Source: Sinorhizobium terangae (lineage in GTDB: Bacteria; Pseudomonadota; Alphaproteobacteria; Rhizobiales; Rhizobiaceae). From it: a DNA stretch of 56,763 bases. A model generated the notes under the pieces. It saw nothing but the letters and a program-made list of their open reading frames with translations, was not told where the DNA came from and ran no database searches. This document shows, one piece after another, positions 17,164 to 25,536 of the stretch; the stretch's first letter is position 1; every line of letters begins with the position of its first letter. The stretch is taken from contig NZ_WITC01000119.1 of the NCBI RefSeq assembly GCF_009601505.1, positions 1-56,763 of the forward strand, in the 5' to 3' direction. Both the position numbers and the translations under genes were made by a program.

Positions 17164-17928
17164 TCAGTTTCGCATGTCCGCGCCGATTTGCCGACGAGCC
17201 GATTTCATAATCGGATCGCCCTGGGTCTCCTTGTGTTCGCGCCGCGCTTCGGTCTTGGTCATGCGGTGTTCCCGTCGGAAGAGTGCGCGTGAGATGTGCA
17301 GGTCGAAAAGCGCCGCGATGATCATGATCGCGGCCGAGATGACGGCGATCGTGCCGACAAGGTGAACCGCAACGCCCAAGGCGCAGGCCTCGCCGCACAG
17401 TGGCGACCACAAGATCCCATTGAGGAAGTAGAGAAGCGTGCCGGCGCCGGCGAGCGAAAGAAGAGCCAGTTTCGCGAGTCCCTTGAGGAACTCCGTGAGG
17501 CTGTCGAGGGATACGACCTTTTTCAGACCTTCCATTGGATTGAGACGGCCGAAATCGAAGCCCATGTGTTTCATCGACGCGGGAAGGCCCTGCGCATCGA
17601 TTATCGACGCCGCAATGACGACTGCCAATCCGAGGAGAAGGGGAGGCCAAATGATTCTGAGCAGTGCGTAACCCATGTCCGTCAGGACCGTCGCCGGTGC
17701 CGGCACCTCTGCAGGCTTGCCGACGAGTTGCAGCACCGTTTCGAAAAGATGAACGAGATCACCGATGATCCCGCCGAGCCCCCAGGCAAGATAGGTTGCG
17801 ATCGCCAGCACCGACAGCGCAACCGGAAGCTCCCGCGAACGCGGGACCTGGCCATCCCGCCTGAGCCTGTCGAGCTTTACCCGGCTCGCAGGAAGGGACT
17901 TTTCCTCGGTGTCGTCATTTTTCGCCAT
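17164..17928 (-). CDS. rhcU: Type III export switch protein SctU (RhcU), truncated before the autocleavage domain
   Basis: SctU/FlhB controls substrate switching through a cytoplasmic domain that cleaves itself at an NPTH motif. This 254-aa protein has the family's N-terminus (LDRLRRDGQVPRSREL), four membrane segments and the start of the cytoplasmic linker (REHKETQGDP, then KSARRQIGADMRN). It then stops about 10-15 residues before NPTH should occur. Normal members are about 350 aa. I read the other two minus-strand frames beyond the stop and found no NPTH or remainder; the convergent sctO-like gene begins 36 bp away. The truncation therefore looks real rather than a single frameshift. The gene overlaps sctT by 14 bp. 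Confidence 0.92.
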   Translation of the reverse strand: MAKNDDTEEKSLPASRVKLDRLRRDGQVPRSRELPVALSVLAIATYLAWGLGGIIGDLVHLFETVLQLVGKPAEVPAPATVLTDMGYALLRIIWPPLLLGLAVVIAASIIDAQGLPASMKHMGFDFGRLNPMEGLKKVVSLDSLTEFLKGLAKLALLSLAGAGTLLYFLNGILWSPLCGEACALGVAVHLVGTIAVISAAIMIIAALFDLHISRALFRREHRMTKTEARREHKETQGDPIMKSARRQIGADMRN

Positions 17929-18724
17929 CGCCGACTTCCAGCGACGCCTTCACCGCGGTGAAGGATTCCGTCCATAGCGTCCCGAAATAGCTGGTGACGA
18001 AGCTCGCGTAGATGACGAGCACCACGAGGACGGCGAGGTTCTTGAAGGTCAAGCTGCTGTCATTCAGCGGGACCTGCTTGGCCGAGCGGCCGACGAAGGC
18101 CAGCGACAGCTCGACCACGCACATGACAATGACGAAGGGAGCGGCGAGCACCGCACCGACCCGAAACAGCCGGGCGAAACTTTCGAGTATAACCATCAGC
18201 CAATCATCGGTGGCCACCGGGCTCAAGGAGAAGAGCGGCCAGAGCCCGAAGGAATTGTAGAAGATCGCCACCAGATCGATGACGCCGCCCGCTGAGACGA
18301 ACACGGCAAGCGCTATAGACATCAAGAGCGATCCGAGCGGAGACCCTTCCAGCGCATTCACTGGGTCAAAAAGGTTGGCGGAATTCGCGCCGCGATAGAC
18401 GTCGGTCATGTCTCCTGCCGATTGTGCCGCCCAGAAGGGGATGCCGAGGCCCATGCCCAGCAGTCCGCCGAAGACCATCTCCTTCAGCGACAGGCCCGCG
18501 AGGTCGAAATAGGAAGTCTTTCCCAGGGCAAGCACGGAATAGGCGTAGGAGACCGACGGGGCCGAAAGCCCGATCGCGAGTCCGAAACGCAGGATGCCGA
18601 CGATGCTGAAGAGCGAAAACAGCGGAAAGATGAGCGTGATCCCGAGGGCGCGCGCGGCGCCGAGCAAAGCGGCGGCCGGCACTGCCGTTTCCTCATTGAC
18701 CAGGGACGTAGCCTCCAGTGCCAT
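17915..18724 (-). CDS. rhcT: Type III export-apparatus protein SctT (RhcT)
   Basis: This 269-aa polytopic membrane protein matches SctT/FliR: ALGITLIFPLFSL near the N-terminus, GMGLGIPFWAAQSAGD in the middle, and a hydrophobic C-terminal half. With SctR and SctS it forms the helical export gate core in the inner membrane. It follows sctS after 5 bp and overlaps sctU, giving the conserved R-S-T-U order. Length is normal and no lesion is visible. Confidence 0.95.
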   Translation of the reverse strand: MALEATSLVNEETAVPAAALLGAARALGITLIFPLFSLFSIVGILRFGLAIGLSAPSVSYAYSVLALGKTSYFDLAGLSLKEMVFGGLLGMGLGIPFWAAQSAGDMTDVYRGANSANLFDPVNALEGSPLGSLLMSIALAVFVSAGGVIDLVAIFYNSFGLWPLFSLSPVATDDWLMVILESFARLFRVGAVLAAPFVIVMCVVELSLAFVGRSAKQVPLNDSSLTFKNLAVLVVLVIYASFVTSYFGTLWTESFTAVKASLEVGDGEK

Positions 18725-18729
18725 CGGCG

Positions 18730-19005
18730 CTACCGGACCATCGTCGGAAAATCGTTCAGGATGTGAATGGAATGCTCGATCAGCGGCGTCGCCAGCGCCC
18801 GTCCGAAGACGAGCAGCAGAAAGGAGATCGAGAAGATCTTCACGATCTGCGAGATCGTCTGCTCCTGGATCTGCGTCGCCGCCTGAAAGATGGCGATCAC
18901 CAGCCCCAGGACGGCGGCGAATGCGAGGATCGGTCCCGCCAGCGCGAAGGTGGCGACGATGGACGTGCTGATCTCGGTGGCGATCTGTTCCTCAGCCATG
19001 GTCAT
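18730..19005 (-). CDS. rhcS: Type III export-apparatus protein SctS (RhcS)
   Basis: This 91-aa protein has two hydrophobic helices and the family signature VIAIFQAATQIQEQTIS. It is the small helical hairpin subunit of the export gate, present in several copies. The start MTMAEEQ at 19005 is chosen because its ATG overlaps the sctR stop (ATGA). The open frame extends far upstream, but that part is only a shadow of sctR. Confidence 0.95.
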   Translation of the reverse strand: MTMAEEQIATEISTSIVATFALAGPILAFAAVLGLVIAIFQAATQIQEQTISQIVKIFSISFLLLVFGRALATPLIEHSIHILNDFPTMVR

Positions 19006-19655
19006 CCCGCATAGGAAAGCACAAGTCCTTCGAGAAGCCGTCGCCAGCCATCGACAGCGACGAAGAGCAGCAGCTTGAGGGGAGTCGAAACCACCGGCGG
19101 CGACATCATCTGCATGCCTAGCGCAACGAGGATCGCCGAAACCGCGAAATCGATCATCAGAAAAGGCAGATAGATCAGGAAACCGATCTGGAAGGCCCGC
19201 GTCAATTCGGAAACCAGGAAGCTCGGGGTGAGAATCGCGATGTCGTCCGGAGTTGCGGCCCTTGCCTGTGTGCCTGACCAGACTTGCTGCGACGATTGGA
19301 CGAAGAAGCCGCGGACCTCCTCGTCGGAAAATTTCAGCATGAAGGCCTTCAGCGGCGCCGAGAGCTCGGCAATCCTCGCCGCCATTCCGCCGATCGTGCC
19401 GAAGTCGTGGCCGCTGGCGGCGAGGATGCGCCACGACTCCTGGAGCACCGGGTTCATGACGAATGCGGAAAGCACGATGGCGACGGCGAAGACCAGGAGG
19501 TTCGGCGGCGTCTGTTGGATGCCGATGGCATTGCGCACGATCAGCAGCACGACGGAAATCTTGGTGAAGGAGGTCGCCACCACCGCGATAACGGGGAGCG
19601 CCGAGATCGCCGCCATGGCGGCCAAGCTCTGGGCGAGGGGAAAACTGTTTTCCAT
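19002..19655 (-). CDS. rhcR: Type III export-apparatus protein SctR (RhcR)
   Basis: This 217-aa membrane protein has the hallmarks of SctR/FliP: TSFTKISVVLLIVRNAIGIQ, NPVLQESW, the C-terminal IGFLIYLPFLMIDFAVSAIL, and MMSPPVVSTPLKLLLF. It forms the pentameric export gate with SctS and SctT. It is coupled to sctQ upstream (TGATG) and to sctS downstream (ATGA). Unlike flagellar FliP it has no cleaved signal peptide. Confidence 0.96.
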   Translation of the reverse strand: MENSFPLAQSLAAMAAISALPVIAVVATSFTKISVVLLIVRNAIGIQQTPPNLLVFAVAIVLSAFVMNPVLQESWRILAASGHDFGTIGGMAARIAELSAPLKAFMLKFSDEEVRGFFVQSSQQVWSGTQARAATPDDIAILTPSFLVSELTRAFQIGFLIYLPFLMIDFAVSAILVALGMQMMSPPVVSTPLKLLLFVAVDGWRRLLEGLVLSYAG

Positions 19656-20671
19656 CAGTCGGTGAGCGCGGTGATGCGGACGGCCGCGAAGCCCTCCAGC
19701 GCGACGATTTCGCCGCGGCCGATGATCCGTCCCTGGGCCACGATGTCGACCGCTTCCGACAGGGCGCGGTCGAGCGTGAAGACATGGCCTTCTCCGATTG
19801 CTTCAAGCTCGCCAAGCGGAAGCTCGATGCGTCCGGCTTCGAAGACGAGCTTGATCGGGATTTCGGAGATGGCTGCGGGTTGCGGGGGCCCTTGCAGGTC
19901 CTGATCCACGTCTTCGTTCGTCATGAGATGCCTCATTGGATTCCTAGGGCGGGTCAGCAAAGGCTCCTCGAGCGTGAAGCCCGACTCCGTGCGGGTGCAG
20001 CGGGCGAGATAGCGCTCGCCCGTGACCGCGACGGCAGTTGCTGGCGATGCCGGGGGGATGACGATCGCGTCGCCGGCGGAGAGACTCCTGATTTCGTCCG
20101 CCGTAAGAAGGGCAAAGCCGCGCCGAAACGCGACGCTCGTCGTGAGGCCGCGAAGGCTGCGCCGGGGCAAGCGACCCGCCCAGCGAACAAGTCCGGCAAG
20201 CGTCTCCGGATCGAATTCGCCGCAGATCGCGCAGGCGAAACCGTCCCAGCTCACATCGAAAGCGAAATTCAGCGCCGTGCGATCGCAGGTCGGCTCGCCG
20301 ACTTCGGTTAGTGCAATCTGCCCCCTGGCCCCGTTTTCGATCGCGCCGAGCGCGTCGGCAACCAGGCACTCGAACAAGTTGGCCCTGGTCGCCGGCGTCA
20401 GTTGGTCCCACCGGGCCAGCGGTTCGAACCGCTCCACGAACAATCTCAGTGTGGTTTCAGACAACCATAACTCGGCAGCGCGGCTCGCGATCTCTAGCCG
20501 GATGGCCACTGGTTCGCCGATCCTGCCGATGGCGATCTCCGGGACCAAGGGGCGAACCGCTAAGGTGCGGTCTCCCAGTGGTATTTGCCATGACTTCCGA
20601 GCACCGATGCGGGTGGTATCGGTGTGAACGCAGGTTGCGACCTGGATTGAGCGAACTGCCGATACGATCAT
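19655..20671 (-). CDS. rhcQ: Type III cytoplasmic ring protein SctQ (RhcQ)
   Basis: This 338-aa soluble protein carries a C-terminal SPOA domain (about residues 265-335: IKLVFEAGRIELPLGELEAI, later ARIIGRGEI-like FLTD end). This is the fold shared with flagellar FliN/FliM. SctQ builds the sorting platform under the export gate. It lies between sctN and sctR in the conserved order and is coupled to both by overlaps. A separate internal start for the SPOA domain, known in some systems, is possible but not evident. Confidence 0.88.
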   Translation of the reverse strand: MIVSAVRSIQVATCVHTDTTRIGARKSWQIPLGDRTLAVRPLVPEIAIGRIGEPVAIRLEIASRAAELWLSETTLRLFVERFEPLARWDQLTPATRANLFECLVADALGAIENGARGQIALTEVGEPTCDRTALNFAFDVSWDGFACAICGEFDPETLAGLVRWAGRLPRRSLRGLTTSVAFRRGFALLTADEIRSLSAGDAIVIPPASPATAVAVTGERYLARCTRTESGFTLEEPLLTRPRNPMRHLMTNEDVDQDLQGPPQPAAISEIPIKLVFEAGRIELPLGELEAIGEGHVFTLDRALSEAVDIVAQGRIIGRGEIVALEGFAAVRITALTD

Positions 20672-21984
20672 CGGGCGAGCTCGCGAAGCGCTGTGACCGT
20701 CTCTTCGAACGGGCGACAGCCTTTGGCGCCATACAGAAACTTGTTGATCATTCCCCGTTTGCGCACCGCCTCGTCGGCGGCCGGATCCTGCCCCTCCCGA
20801 TATTCGCCGACGCGGATGAGGAGTTCGACCTCCTTGTAGAGGGCGAGCAATGACCGCAGGTGATTTGCCGCCTGGTTATGGCTCTCGTCGACGACTGCAT
20901 GCATCGTCCGGCTCCTGCTCGCGAGCACGTCGACGGCAGGGAAATGCCCGCTCTGCGCGATCCGGTCCGTTAGGACTACGTGTCCGTCGAGGAGCGCGCG
21001 GGTCTCCTCGGCGATCGGGTCATCCTGCTCGGCTCCTTCGACCAGCACCGAATAGAAAGCCGTCATCGTTCCGGTGGCGCTGTTGCCGGCCCGTTCGAAG
21101 ACCTGGGGCAGCGCGGCAAAGACCGAAGGCGGAAAGCCGCGGCGCACCGGCGGTTCGCCCGCCGCAAGTCCCACCTCGCGCAGCGCCCGCGCCATCCTCG
21201 TGACGCTATCGACGATGAGGAGCACACGCTTGCCCCGGTCGCGGAAATGTTCAGCGACAGCGGTTGCCGTCAGCACGGCCTTGTATCGTTCGAGCGCCGG
21301 CCGGTCGGACGTTGCGACGACGAGCACTGCGTTCGACGGCTTCCCCGCCGGCATGACGCGATCGACGAATTCGCCGACCTCGCGTCCGCGCTCTCCCACC
21401 AGCGCACAGACGATGATATCGGCATCGCTGTTGTTGATGATGTCGCCGATCAGCGTCGACTTGCCGACGCCGGGCGAGCCGAAAATGCCGATCCGCTGGC
21501 CTTCCCCGCAGGTCAATAGACCATCGACGGCGGGAATACCGACCGGAAAACGGCGATCAATCGGGCGACGCGACAGGATGTCGGGCGGGGGCGCATGGAG
21601 CGATTGCGAAAAGCGTGCCGTACCGCCCGTGCCGACTTCGGCCTTGCGAAGGACGTTGCCGTGCGCATCGATGATCGCGCCGATCAGGAAATCGCCCGTC
21701 ACGATAAAAGGCTGGTGACCGGATGGAACCACTTCGGTGCGCACCGATACGCCGCGCGTATCCCCGTGCAGGGAGAGAAGGGCGCTTTCCCCTTCGATCC
21801 CGACGACATCAGCGAAGCCCAGTCGCCCGCGGCCGGGTTCACGCAACTCGCAAAGCTCGCCGATCCTCACGGCAGGAAGTTGTGCGCGCACCAAGAGCCC
21901 CGAAACCCCGATGACACGGCCGCTCGCCCGGCGCGTCTCGGCCCGGGCCATGTCACTTCCGAGCCTGAGCAGCGCGTCAACCAT
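20668..21984 (-). CDS. rhcN: Type III secretion ATPase SctN (RhcN)
   Basis: This 438-aa F1-type ATPase powers chaperone release and substrate unfolding. It has the P-loop GSPGVGKSTL (about residues 168-177), VCALVGERGREV, the Walker B segment VLLIVDSVTRMA and the family motif GEPPVRRGFPPSVFA. Length and motif order are as in SctN/FliI. It starts within the end of sctL and overlaps sctQ by four bases (ATGA), so the unit is tightly coupled. All catalytic motifs are intact. Confidence 0.97.
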   Translation of the reverse strand: MVDALLRLGSDMARAETRRASGRVIGVSGLLVRAQLPAVRIGELCELREPGRGRLGFADVVGIEGESALLSLHGDTRGVSVRTEVVPSGHQPFIVTGDFLIGAIIDAHGNVLRKAEVGTGGTARFSQSLHAPPPDILSRRPIDRRFPVGIPAVDGLLTCGEGQRIGIFGSPGVGKSTLIGDIINNSDADIIVCALVGERGREVGEFVDRVMPAGKPSNAVLVVATSDRPALERYKAVLTATAVAEHFRDRGKRVLLIVDSVTRMARALREVGLAAGEPPVRRGFPPSVFAALPQVFERAGNSATGTMTAFYSVLVEGAEQDDPIAEETRALLDGHVVLTDRIAQSGHFPAVDVLASRSRTMHAVVDESHNQAANHLRSLLALYKEVELLIRVGEYREGQDPAADEAVRKRGMINKFLYGAKGCRPFEETVTALRELAR

Positions 21985-22537
21985 GGCCGGCCGCCTCCAT
22001 GAGCGCCGCGATCTGTTCCCGAGCGCCGATATGTGCCCGGCTCATCGAGGTCTCCATGACGATTTCGCCGGCCGAAAGAAACTGGTCGGCGACGACGTCG
22101 ATACGCCGGTCGAGCCCTTCAATCGCTTTGCGGACAGCCGCCGCTTCGCCAGCGGCAACGTGCAAGGTCACCCGCTGGCTCTCGGCCACTTCCCCAATCG
22201 CCTGCGTAACAAGGCGACCGACCCGCTCGTCAGCATCGAGGCTACCGACTATTCTTTCGACGGCTCTGAGCACGATCGGCGTGACAAGTCCCTCGATATC
22301 GAAGAGCGCCTTTTCCGCCTTGGCCGCAGCAGCGGCAAAGCTTTCCGTCGCCTTGCGCAGCCCTTCAGCATAGCCTTGGCGGTAACCATCCTCGCGCGCA
22401 GTCTCGCGCACCTCCGAGGCCTTCGCAGTTTCAATGGCTACGACTTCACGCGCGGCTGCAACAAGCGCCGCCGCTTCGCTTATCACACCGAATTCATGAG
22501 CGGGAATGACGCGGCTGCGACGCCTACGCTCATGCAT
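21977..22537 (-). CDS. nolV: Type III stator protein SctL (NolV)
   Basis: This 186-aa protein begins MHERRRRS and is followed by a short IPAHEFGVI segment, a long charged helix (about residues 20-65) and a C-terminal globular part. This is the layout of SctL/NolV/FliH, the ATPase-binding stator protein. The start at 22537 is preferred because it lies 8 bp inside the sctK end, as in the rest of this overlapping operon. A longer frame reaches 22609, but that extension overlaps sctK heavily. Confidence 0.87.
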   Translation of the reverse strand: MHERRRRSRVIPAHEFGVISEAAALVAAAREVVAIETAKASEVRETAREDGYRQGYAEGLRKATESFAAAAAKAEKALFDIEGLVTPIVLRAVERIVGSLDADERVGRLVTQAIGEVAESQRVTLHVAAGEAAAVRKAIEGLDRRIDVVADQFLSAGEIVMETSMSRAHIGAREQIAALMEAAGHG

Positions 22538-23162
22538 CGGCGTGCTCCCTATCCGCTGCCATTGCGGAGGCCACGGCCGCGCCGATAGCACAAGCGGCCG
22601 GCCGGACAAGGGTCAGTGACGCGGCATTGAGGTCGCCCCAGGCCAGCTGCCACGCATCCGCCAATCGCAGGCTCCTGAGCCACAGGGCGAGAATGCGACA
22701 GCCGTCGGCGAGGACGAGCCGGCGGCTTTCGTCCTGCGCCGGATTGAGCGGGACAACGGAGGAGGGGGAAAGCCCGGCATGGGCCAGAGCGAAGCGAACC
22801 GCCTGCAATCCGAAGGCAGCGGAAAGTGCTTCGAGGACGGTTCGCGAAAAAGCCGTCCCGAATGCATTCAAATGATAGGTGAGGCCAGCGCGCAACGCCG
22901 CCTCATTCCTGGCATCCGGCGACAGTAGCAGGAATTGACGCAGGTCACCGGTGCAGTCGGCAGGATCGCCGGCCAAGTCCGCAATCCGCTCGAAGAGCCG
23001 CGCTTGCATCCGCGGTAAGGCCGCCATGCGCCGGCAGAGCGCTGCGTCAGGCCCGTCCGCTCCAAAAACGAAGTCCTCAGCCCTTGCGGAGAGCAGAACC
23101 GATCGACGAAGGCGCGCATCGTCGAGTGCCCTTGCTCCGTCCTGCCGAATTGTCGACCTCAT
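22530..23162 (-). CDS. nolU: Type III sorting-platform protein SctK (NolU-like)
   Basis: This 210-aa protein is rich in Ala, Leu and Arg, soluble and helical, and lies between sctJ and sctL, exactly where nolU occurs in rhizobial T3SS loci. Recognisable segments include RAEDFVFGADG and LTYHLNAFGTAFSRTVLEAL. SctK links SctQ pods to the SctD ring. Family sequence similarity is weak, so position carries much of the weight. It is coupled to sctJ by ATGA. Confidence 0.82.
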   Translation of the reverse strand: MRSTIRQDGARALDDARLRRSVLLSARAEDFVFGADGPDAALCRRMAALPRMQARLFERIADLAGDPADCTGDLRQFLLLSPDARNEAALRAGLTYHLNAFGTAFSRTVLEALSAAFGLQAVRFALAHAGLSPSSVVPLNPAQDESRRLVLADGCRILALWLRSLRLADAWQLAWGDLNAASLTLVRPAACAIGAAVASAMAADREHADA

Positions 23163-23956
23163 CGGCTTTCCTTCCGCCGCGGCACGATCAGAAGCAGACC
23201 CGCCGCGGCAGCCAGGACGATCCCAGAAAGGATCGAGAGGTTGCGATAGCTAAACAGCGATCCGAAGCTGGCGAAATTGTCGGCGGCAGCAGGCTGGGTG
23301 GTTGCGGATGTCAATGCCTGGCGGGCAGCCGATGCCGTCAAACCGACTTCTGACCACGGGCTACTGATGACGGATACGTCTTCAGAGGCCAGGCCACGAA
23401 TGCTGTTTAGCAGAATGGAACGGCTTTTCAGCTCGATACCCGCCAGATCTGCGCCCGGTCGATACTGCAGCAGCGCCGAAGCGCGCGCCTTCTCCCTGAT
23501 CAGGCCGCGGCCATTGTCTTCCGGCAAAACCACGTGCACGCGAGCCGCTGCGACGCCATCGAGCGCCGATAAGGTATCGGCAAGCTGCTGTTCGACCGCG
23601 AAGGCCAGCCGTGCTTTCTGTTCGAAAGGAGTTACCACGAAGCCGTCGCCGGGAAAAAGATCTGCTACGGTGCTGCGCGGCTGGCGCGGCAGACCGGCCT
23701 CCGCAAGCAGTTCTATGGCCTTGGTGCGATCGCGGCTGTCTACAGATATGGAAAAGGCCGAATCCTCATCGGGCAGGACGTTCGCATGGATTCCTGCCCG
23801 CTCCAGCAAGACCTGTGCGTCGCGGGCGTCACGTTGATCCAGCGCCGTCAGCACGTCTTCGCTGCAGGAGCAAAGCGGAACACAGAGAAGGAGCGCGGCA
23901 AAGAGCTTGCCGGCGCGCGACAATGACGTCGTGTGACCATGCGGGAAGACAGCCAT
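23159..23956 (-). CDS. rhcJ: Type III inner-membrane ring lipoprotein SctJ (RhcJ/NolT)
   Basis: This 265-aa protein has a lipoprotein signal with a lipobox ending in LCSC (Cys near residue 31), then the two ring-building domains. These include ALDQRDARDAQVLLERAGI, FVVTPFEQKARLAFAVEQQL and ARVHVVLPE. A C-terminal membrane anchor follows (ILSGIVLAAAAGLLLIV) with a basic tail RRKESR. This matches SctJ/PrgK/NolT, the inner ring of the basal body. Six bases separate it from sctI. Confidence 0.95.
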   Translation of the reverse strand: MAVFPHGHTTSLSRAGKLFAALLLCVPLCSCSEDVLTALDQRDARDAQVLLERAGIHANVLPDEDSAFSISVDSRDRTKAIELLAEAGLPRQPRSTVADLFPGDGFVVTPFEQKARLAFAVEQQLADTLSALDGVAAARVHVVLPEDNGRGLIREKARASALLQYRPGADLAGIELKSRSILLNSIRGLASEDVSVISSPWSEVGLTASAARQALTSATTQPAAADNFASFGSLFSYRNLSILSGIVLAAAAGLLLIVPRRKESR

Positions 23957-23962
23957 GGCGCC

Positions 23963-24448
23963 TTACTGCCCTTGGGACAGTCGCTTGGAAGACGACATAA
24001 CGGATTGGGTGAGCGATGACAGGAGCATGATACCTGTGGCGAATTGCTGCGATGTCTCAAATCGATCTATCGCCTGGGTCAGGTCATGAGCCCCCGTCGC
24101 CGCCTGCTCGACCTGTTCGGAAGCCTTGGCGAACCGCACCGGTGATGGTTGGGGGCCATGATCGCTGGCCAGCTTGAACAAAGAGACAAGTCGATCAAGA
24201 AGGGCTGGCGCTTTCTCGCTTGCGGGAGGCAGGGAGATGGGCAGGTTCTCCGGGTCCGCCTGCGGCGATATCTTCCTCAAACCGGTAGAGGTCATCTCCT
24301 GGACATCAGAAGCGGGCGCGAGAGAAGTATGTTCGCTGCTAATCCGCTGTGCAACGACGTCGGTTGTTCGAAGCGTTGCCCCCGTCGATAAAGCCTGGAC
24401 GGCCGCCAAAAACCCGCGCTCGGAGAAGCCTTCTGGGCTCATCGACAA
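23963..24448 (-). CDS. nolB: Type III inner-rod protein SctI (NolB-like)
   Basis: This 161-aa protein lies directly before sctJ, the usual place of nolB/sctI. The N-terminal two thirds are polar and low in structure. The C-terminal 60 residues form helices ending TGIMLLSSLTQSVMSSSKRL, the pattern of inner-rod subunits that polymerise in the periplasm and connect to the needle. It has no Sec signal, consistent with export by the T3SS itself. Assignment is by position and C-terminal pattern. Confidence 0.8.
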   Translation of the reverse strand: MSMSPEGFSERGFLAAVQALSTGATLRTTDVVAQRISSEHTSLAPASDVQEMTSTGLRKISPQADPENLPISLPPASEKAPALLDRLVSLFKLASDHGPQPSPVRFAKASEQVEQAATGAHDLTQAIDRFETSQQFATGIMLLSSLTQSVMSSSKRLSQGQ

Positions 24449-24495
24449 ATCCTCTATTGGCTACTGGGCCGAATGCGTCGGCTGTTGAGGAAGCT

Positions 24496-25536
24496 TCAGC
24501 CCTCGTCGCCTTCGTCGATGGCTTCCTTGGCAAAGTTGAATAGGGAATTGTTCAGCATCAGTGTGTTGGACACCATGCTGGGCAGGAATGCGTCTATCGC
24601 CGCCGACAACAGCTGCTCGTCGCTATTGGGATCAACCTTCCTTGGGGGGGTTGCCCCTCGGTCGGCCGCTCCGCTCACGGCAGCGCCTCTGTCGACGACA
24701 TGTGAGCTTACATTTGGATTGCTATCCACGGCGTCAATCGGCGTCGAGCTCACGGAGCAGTTTTTGAAGTTGAAGTTCTTCCCTCCAGGGGACGCGGTAA
24801 TCTCGGCGCCGTATTGAACGCTGCCGACGTTTATGTCGCCAAAGTGGCCCTTCGACTTGAGCCAATCCAGGATACTCTTGATGTCCACCGTCCCGTTATT
24901 GGTCTTGGAAGTGCAAAGCAGTGAGATGACCTTGTGGCCATTATAGCCTTCGAACACGTTCCAAGTCGCTCCGCCTACATTGACATTGCGGTAGATCGGA
25001 ATCGACGCCCCGGAAGCGTCATAATGATATGAGATGGGCTTAACGTTGCCGCTGCCGTCTGGATTTCCGGTGTAGTTTGTCCAGAGCATTATCTCATTCT
25101 GCTGTGAGCCGTCCCAGATGTCGTAGGCGGTGTTCCACGCGCCGCCAACAGGAACATCCTGATTGAAGCTCGACGTCAGAGTATTGATTGAACTGAGTGG
25201 TTTCCCGACATTGAAAGCCTGATGGGGGTAGCTCTTGATGCCATCAGTATTAGGCTGGTTCGACCACACGCTCCACTGGTTGTCTGCATGAACCGAAATC
25301 GTCTGAGGCCCAGCGGCCTTACCCCCATATATGTCGTTGTTCCAAGAATAGCCACCGTGTGAAAAGTCTCCGTATGGAGCGCTCGAGCTCCAAATCGGAG
25401 CGTTTGTCGATACAGGCGCGGCAGTCGATGACCTGGTTTCATTCACAGCTTGCCTGAATAGTTTATCATCCGGTCTGCCGACGTACCCCGGCTTGAAGGC
25501 TAGCGATCCGGTACCATCTATCCGATTGGAATCCAT
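24496..25536 (-). CDS. GH12 endoglucanase/xyloglucanase-like protein heading the T3SS operon, putative type III substrate
   Basis: Residues about 60-255 form a glycoside hydrolase family 12 beta-jelly-roll: SWNNDIYGG, SYPHQAF, AYDIWDGSQQNEIMLWTNYTG with the expected nucleophile Glu148, ATWNVFEGYNG, VDIKSILDWLKSKG, and VQYGAEI with the expected acid/base Glu245. GH12 enzymes cleave beta-1,4-glucans such as cellulose and xyloglucan. They normally carry a Sec signal, but this one begins MDSNRIDGTGSLAF, a polar Ser/Thr-rich leader (residues 1-48) like T3SS signals. Residues about 300-346 form an extra acidic helical tail (DEQLLSAAIDAFLPSMVSNT). It is the first gene of the main T3SS operon, 47 bp before sctI, with AAAGGGAG before its ATG. 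I infer that it is exported by this T3SS to open the plant cell wall or act in the host apoplast. It could instead be a structural helper. Confidence 0.88.
   Translation of the reverse strand: MDSNRIDGTGSLAFKPGYVGRPDDKLFRQAVNETRSSTAAPVSTNAPIWSSSAPYGDFSHGGYSWNNDIYGGKAAGPQTISVHADNQWSVWSNQPNTDGIKSYPHQAFNVGKPLSSINTLTSSFNQDVPVGGAWNTAYDIWDGSQQNEIMLWTNYTGNPDGSGNVKPISYHYDASGASIPIYRNVNVGGATWNVFEGYNGHKVISLLCTSKTNNGTVDIKSILDWLKSKGHFGDINVGSVQYGAEITASPGGKNFNFKNCSVSSTPIDAVDSNPNVSSHVVDRGAAVSGAADRGATPPRKVDPNSDEQLLSAAIDAFLPSMVSNTLMLNNSLFNFAKEAIDEGDEG

Noticed and set aside
17057..17164. Frameshifted continuation of SctU
   Set aside because: Both other minus-strand frames were read beyond the stop and neither gives NPTH or the rest of the domain.
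18730..19815. 361-aa reading of the sctS frame
   Set aside because: Only the last 91 codons match SctS; the upstream part is a shadow of sctR and sctQ. The ATGA overlap fixes the start at 19005.
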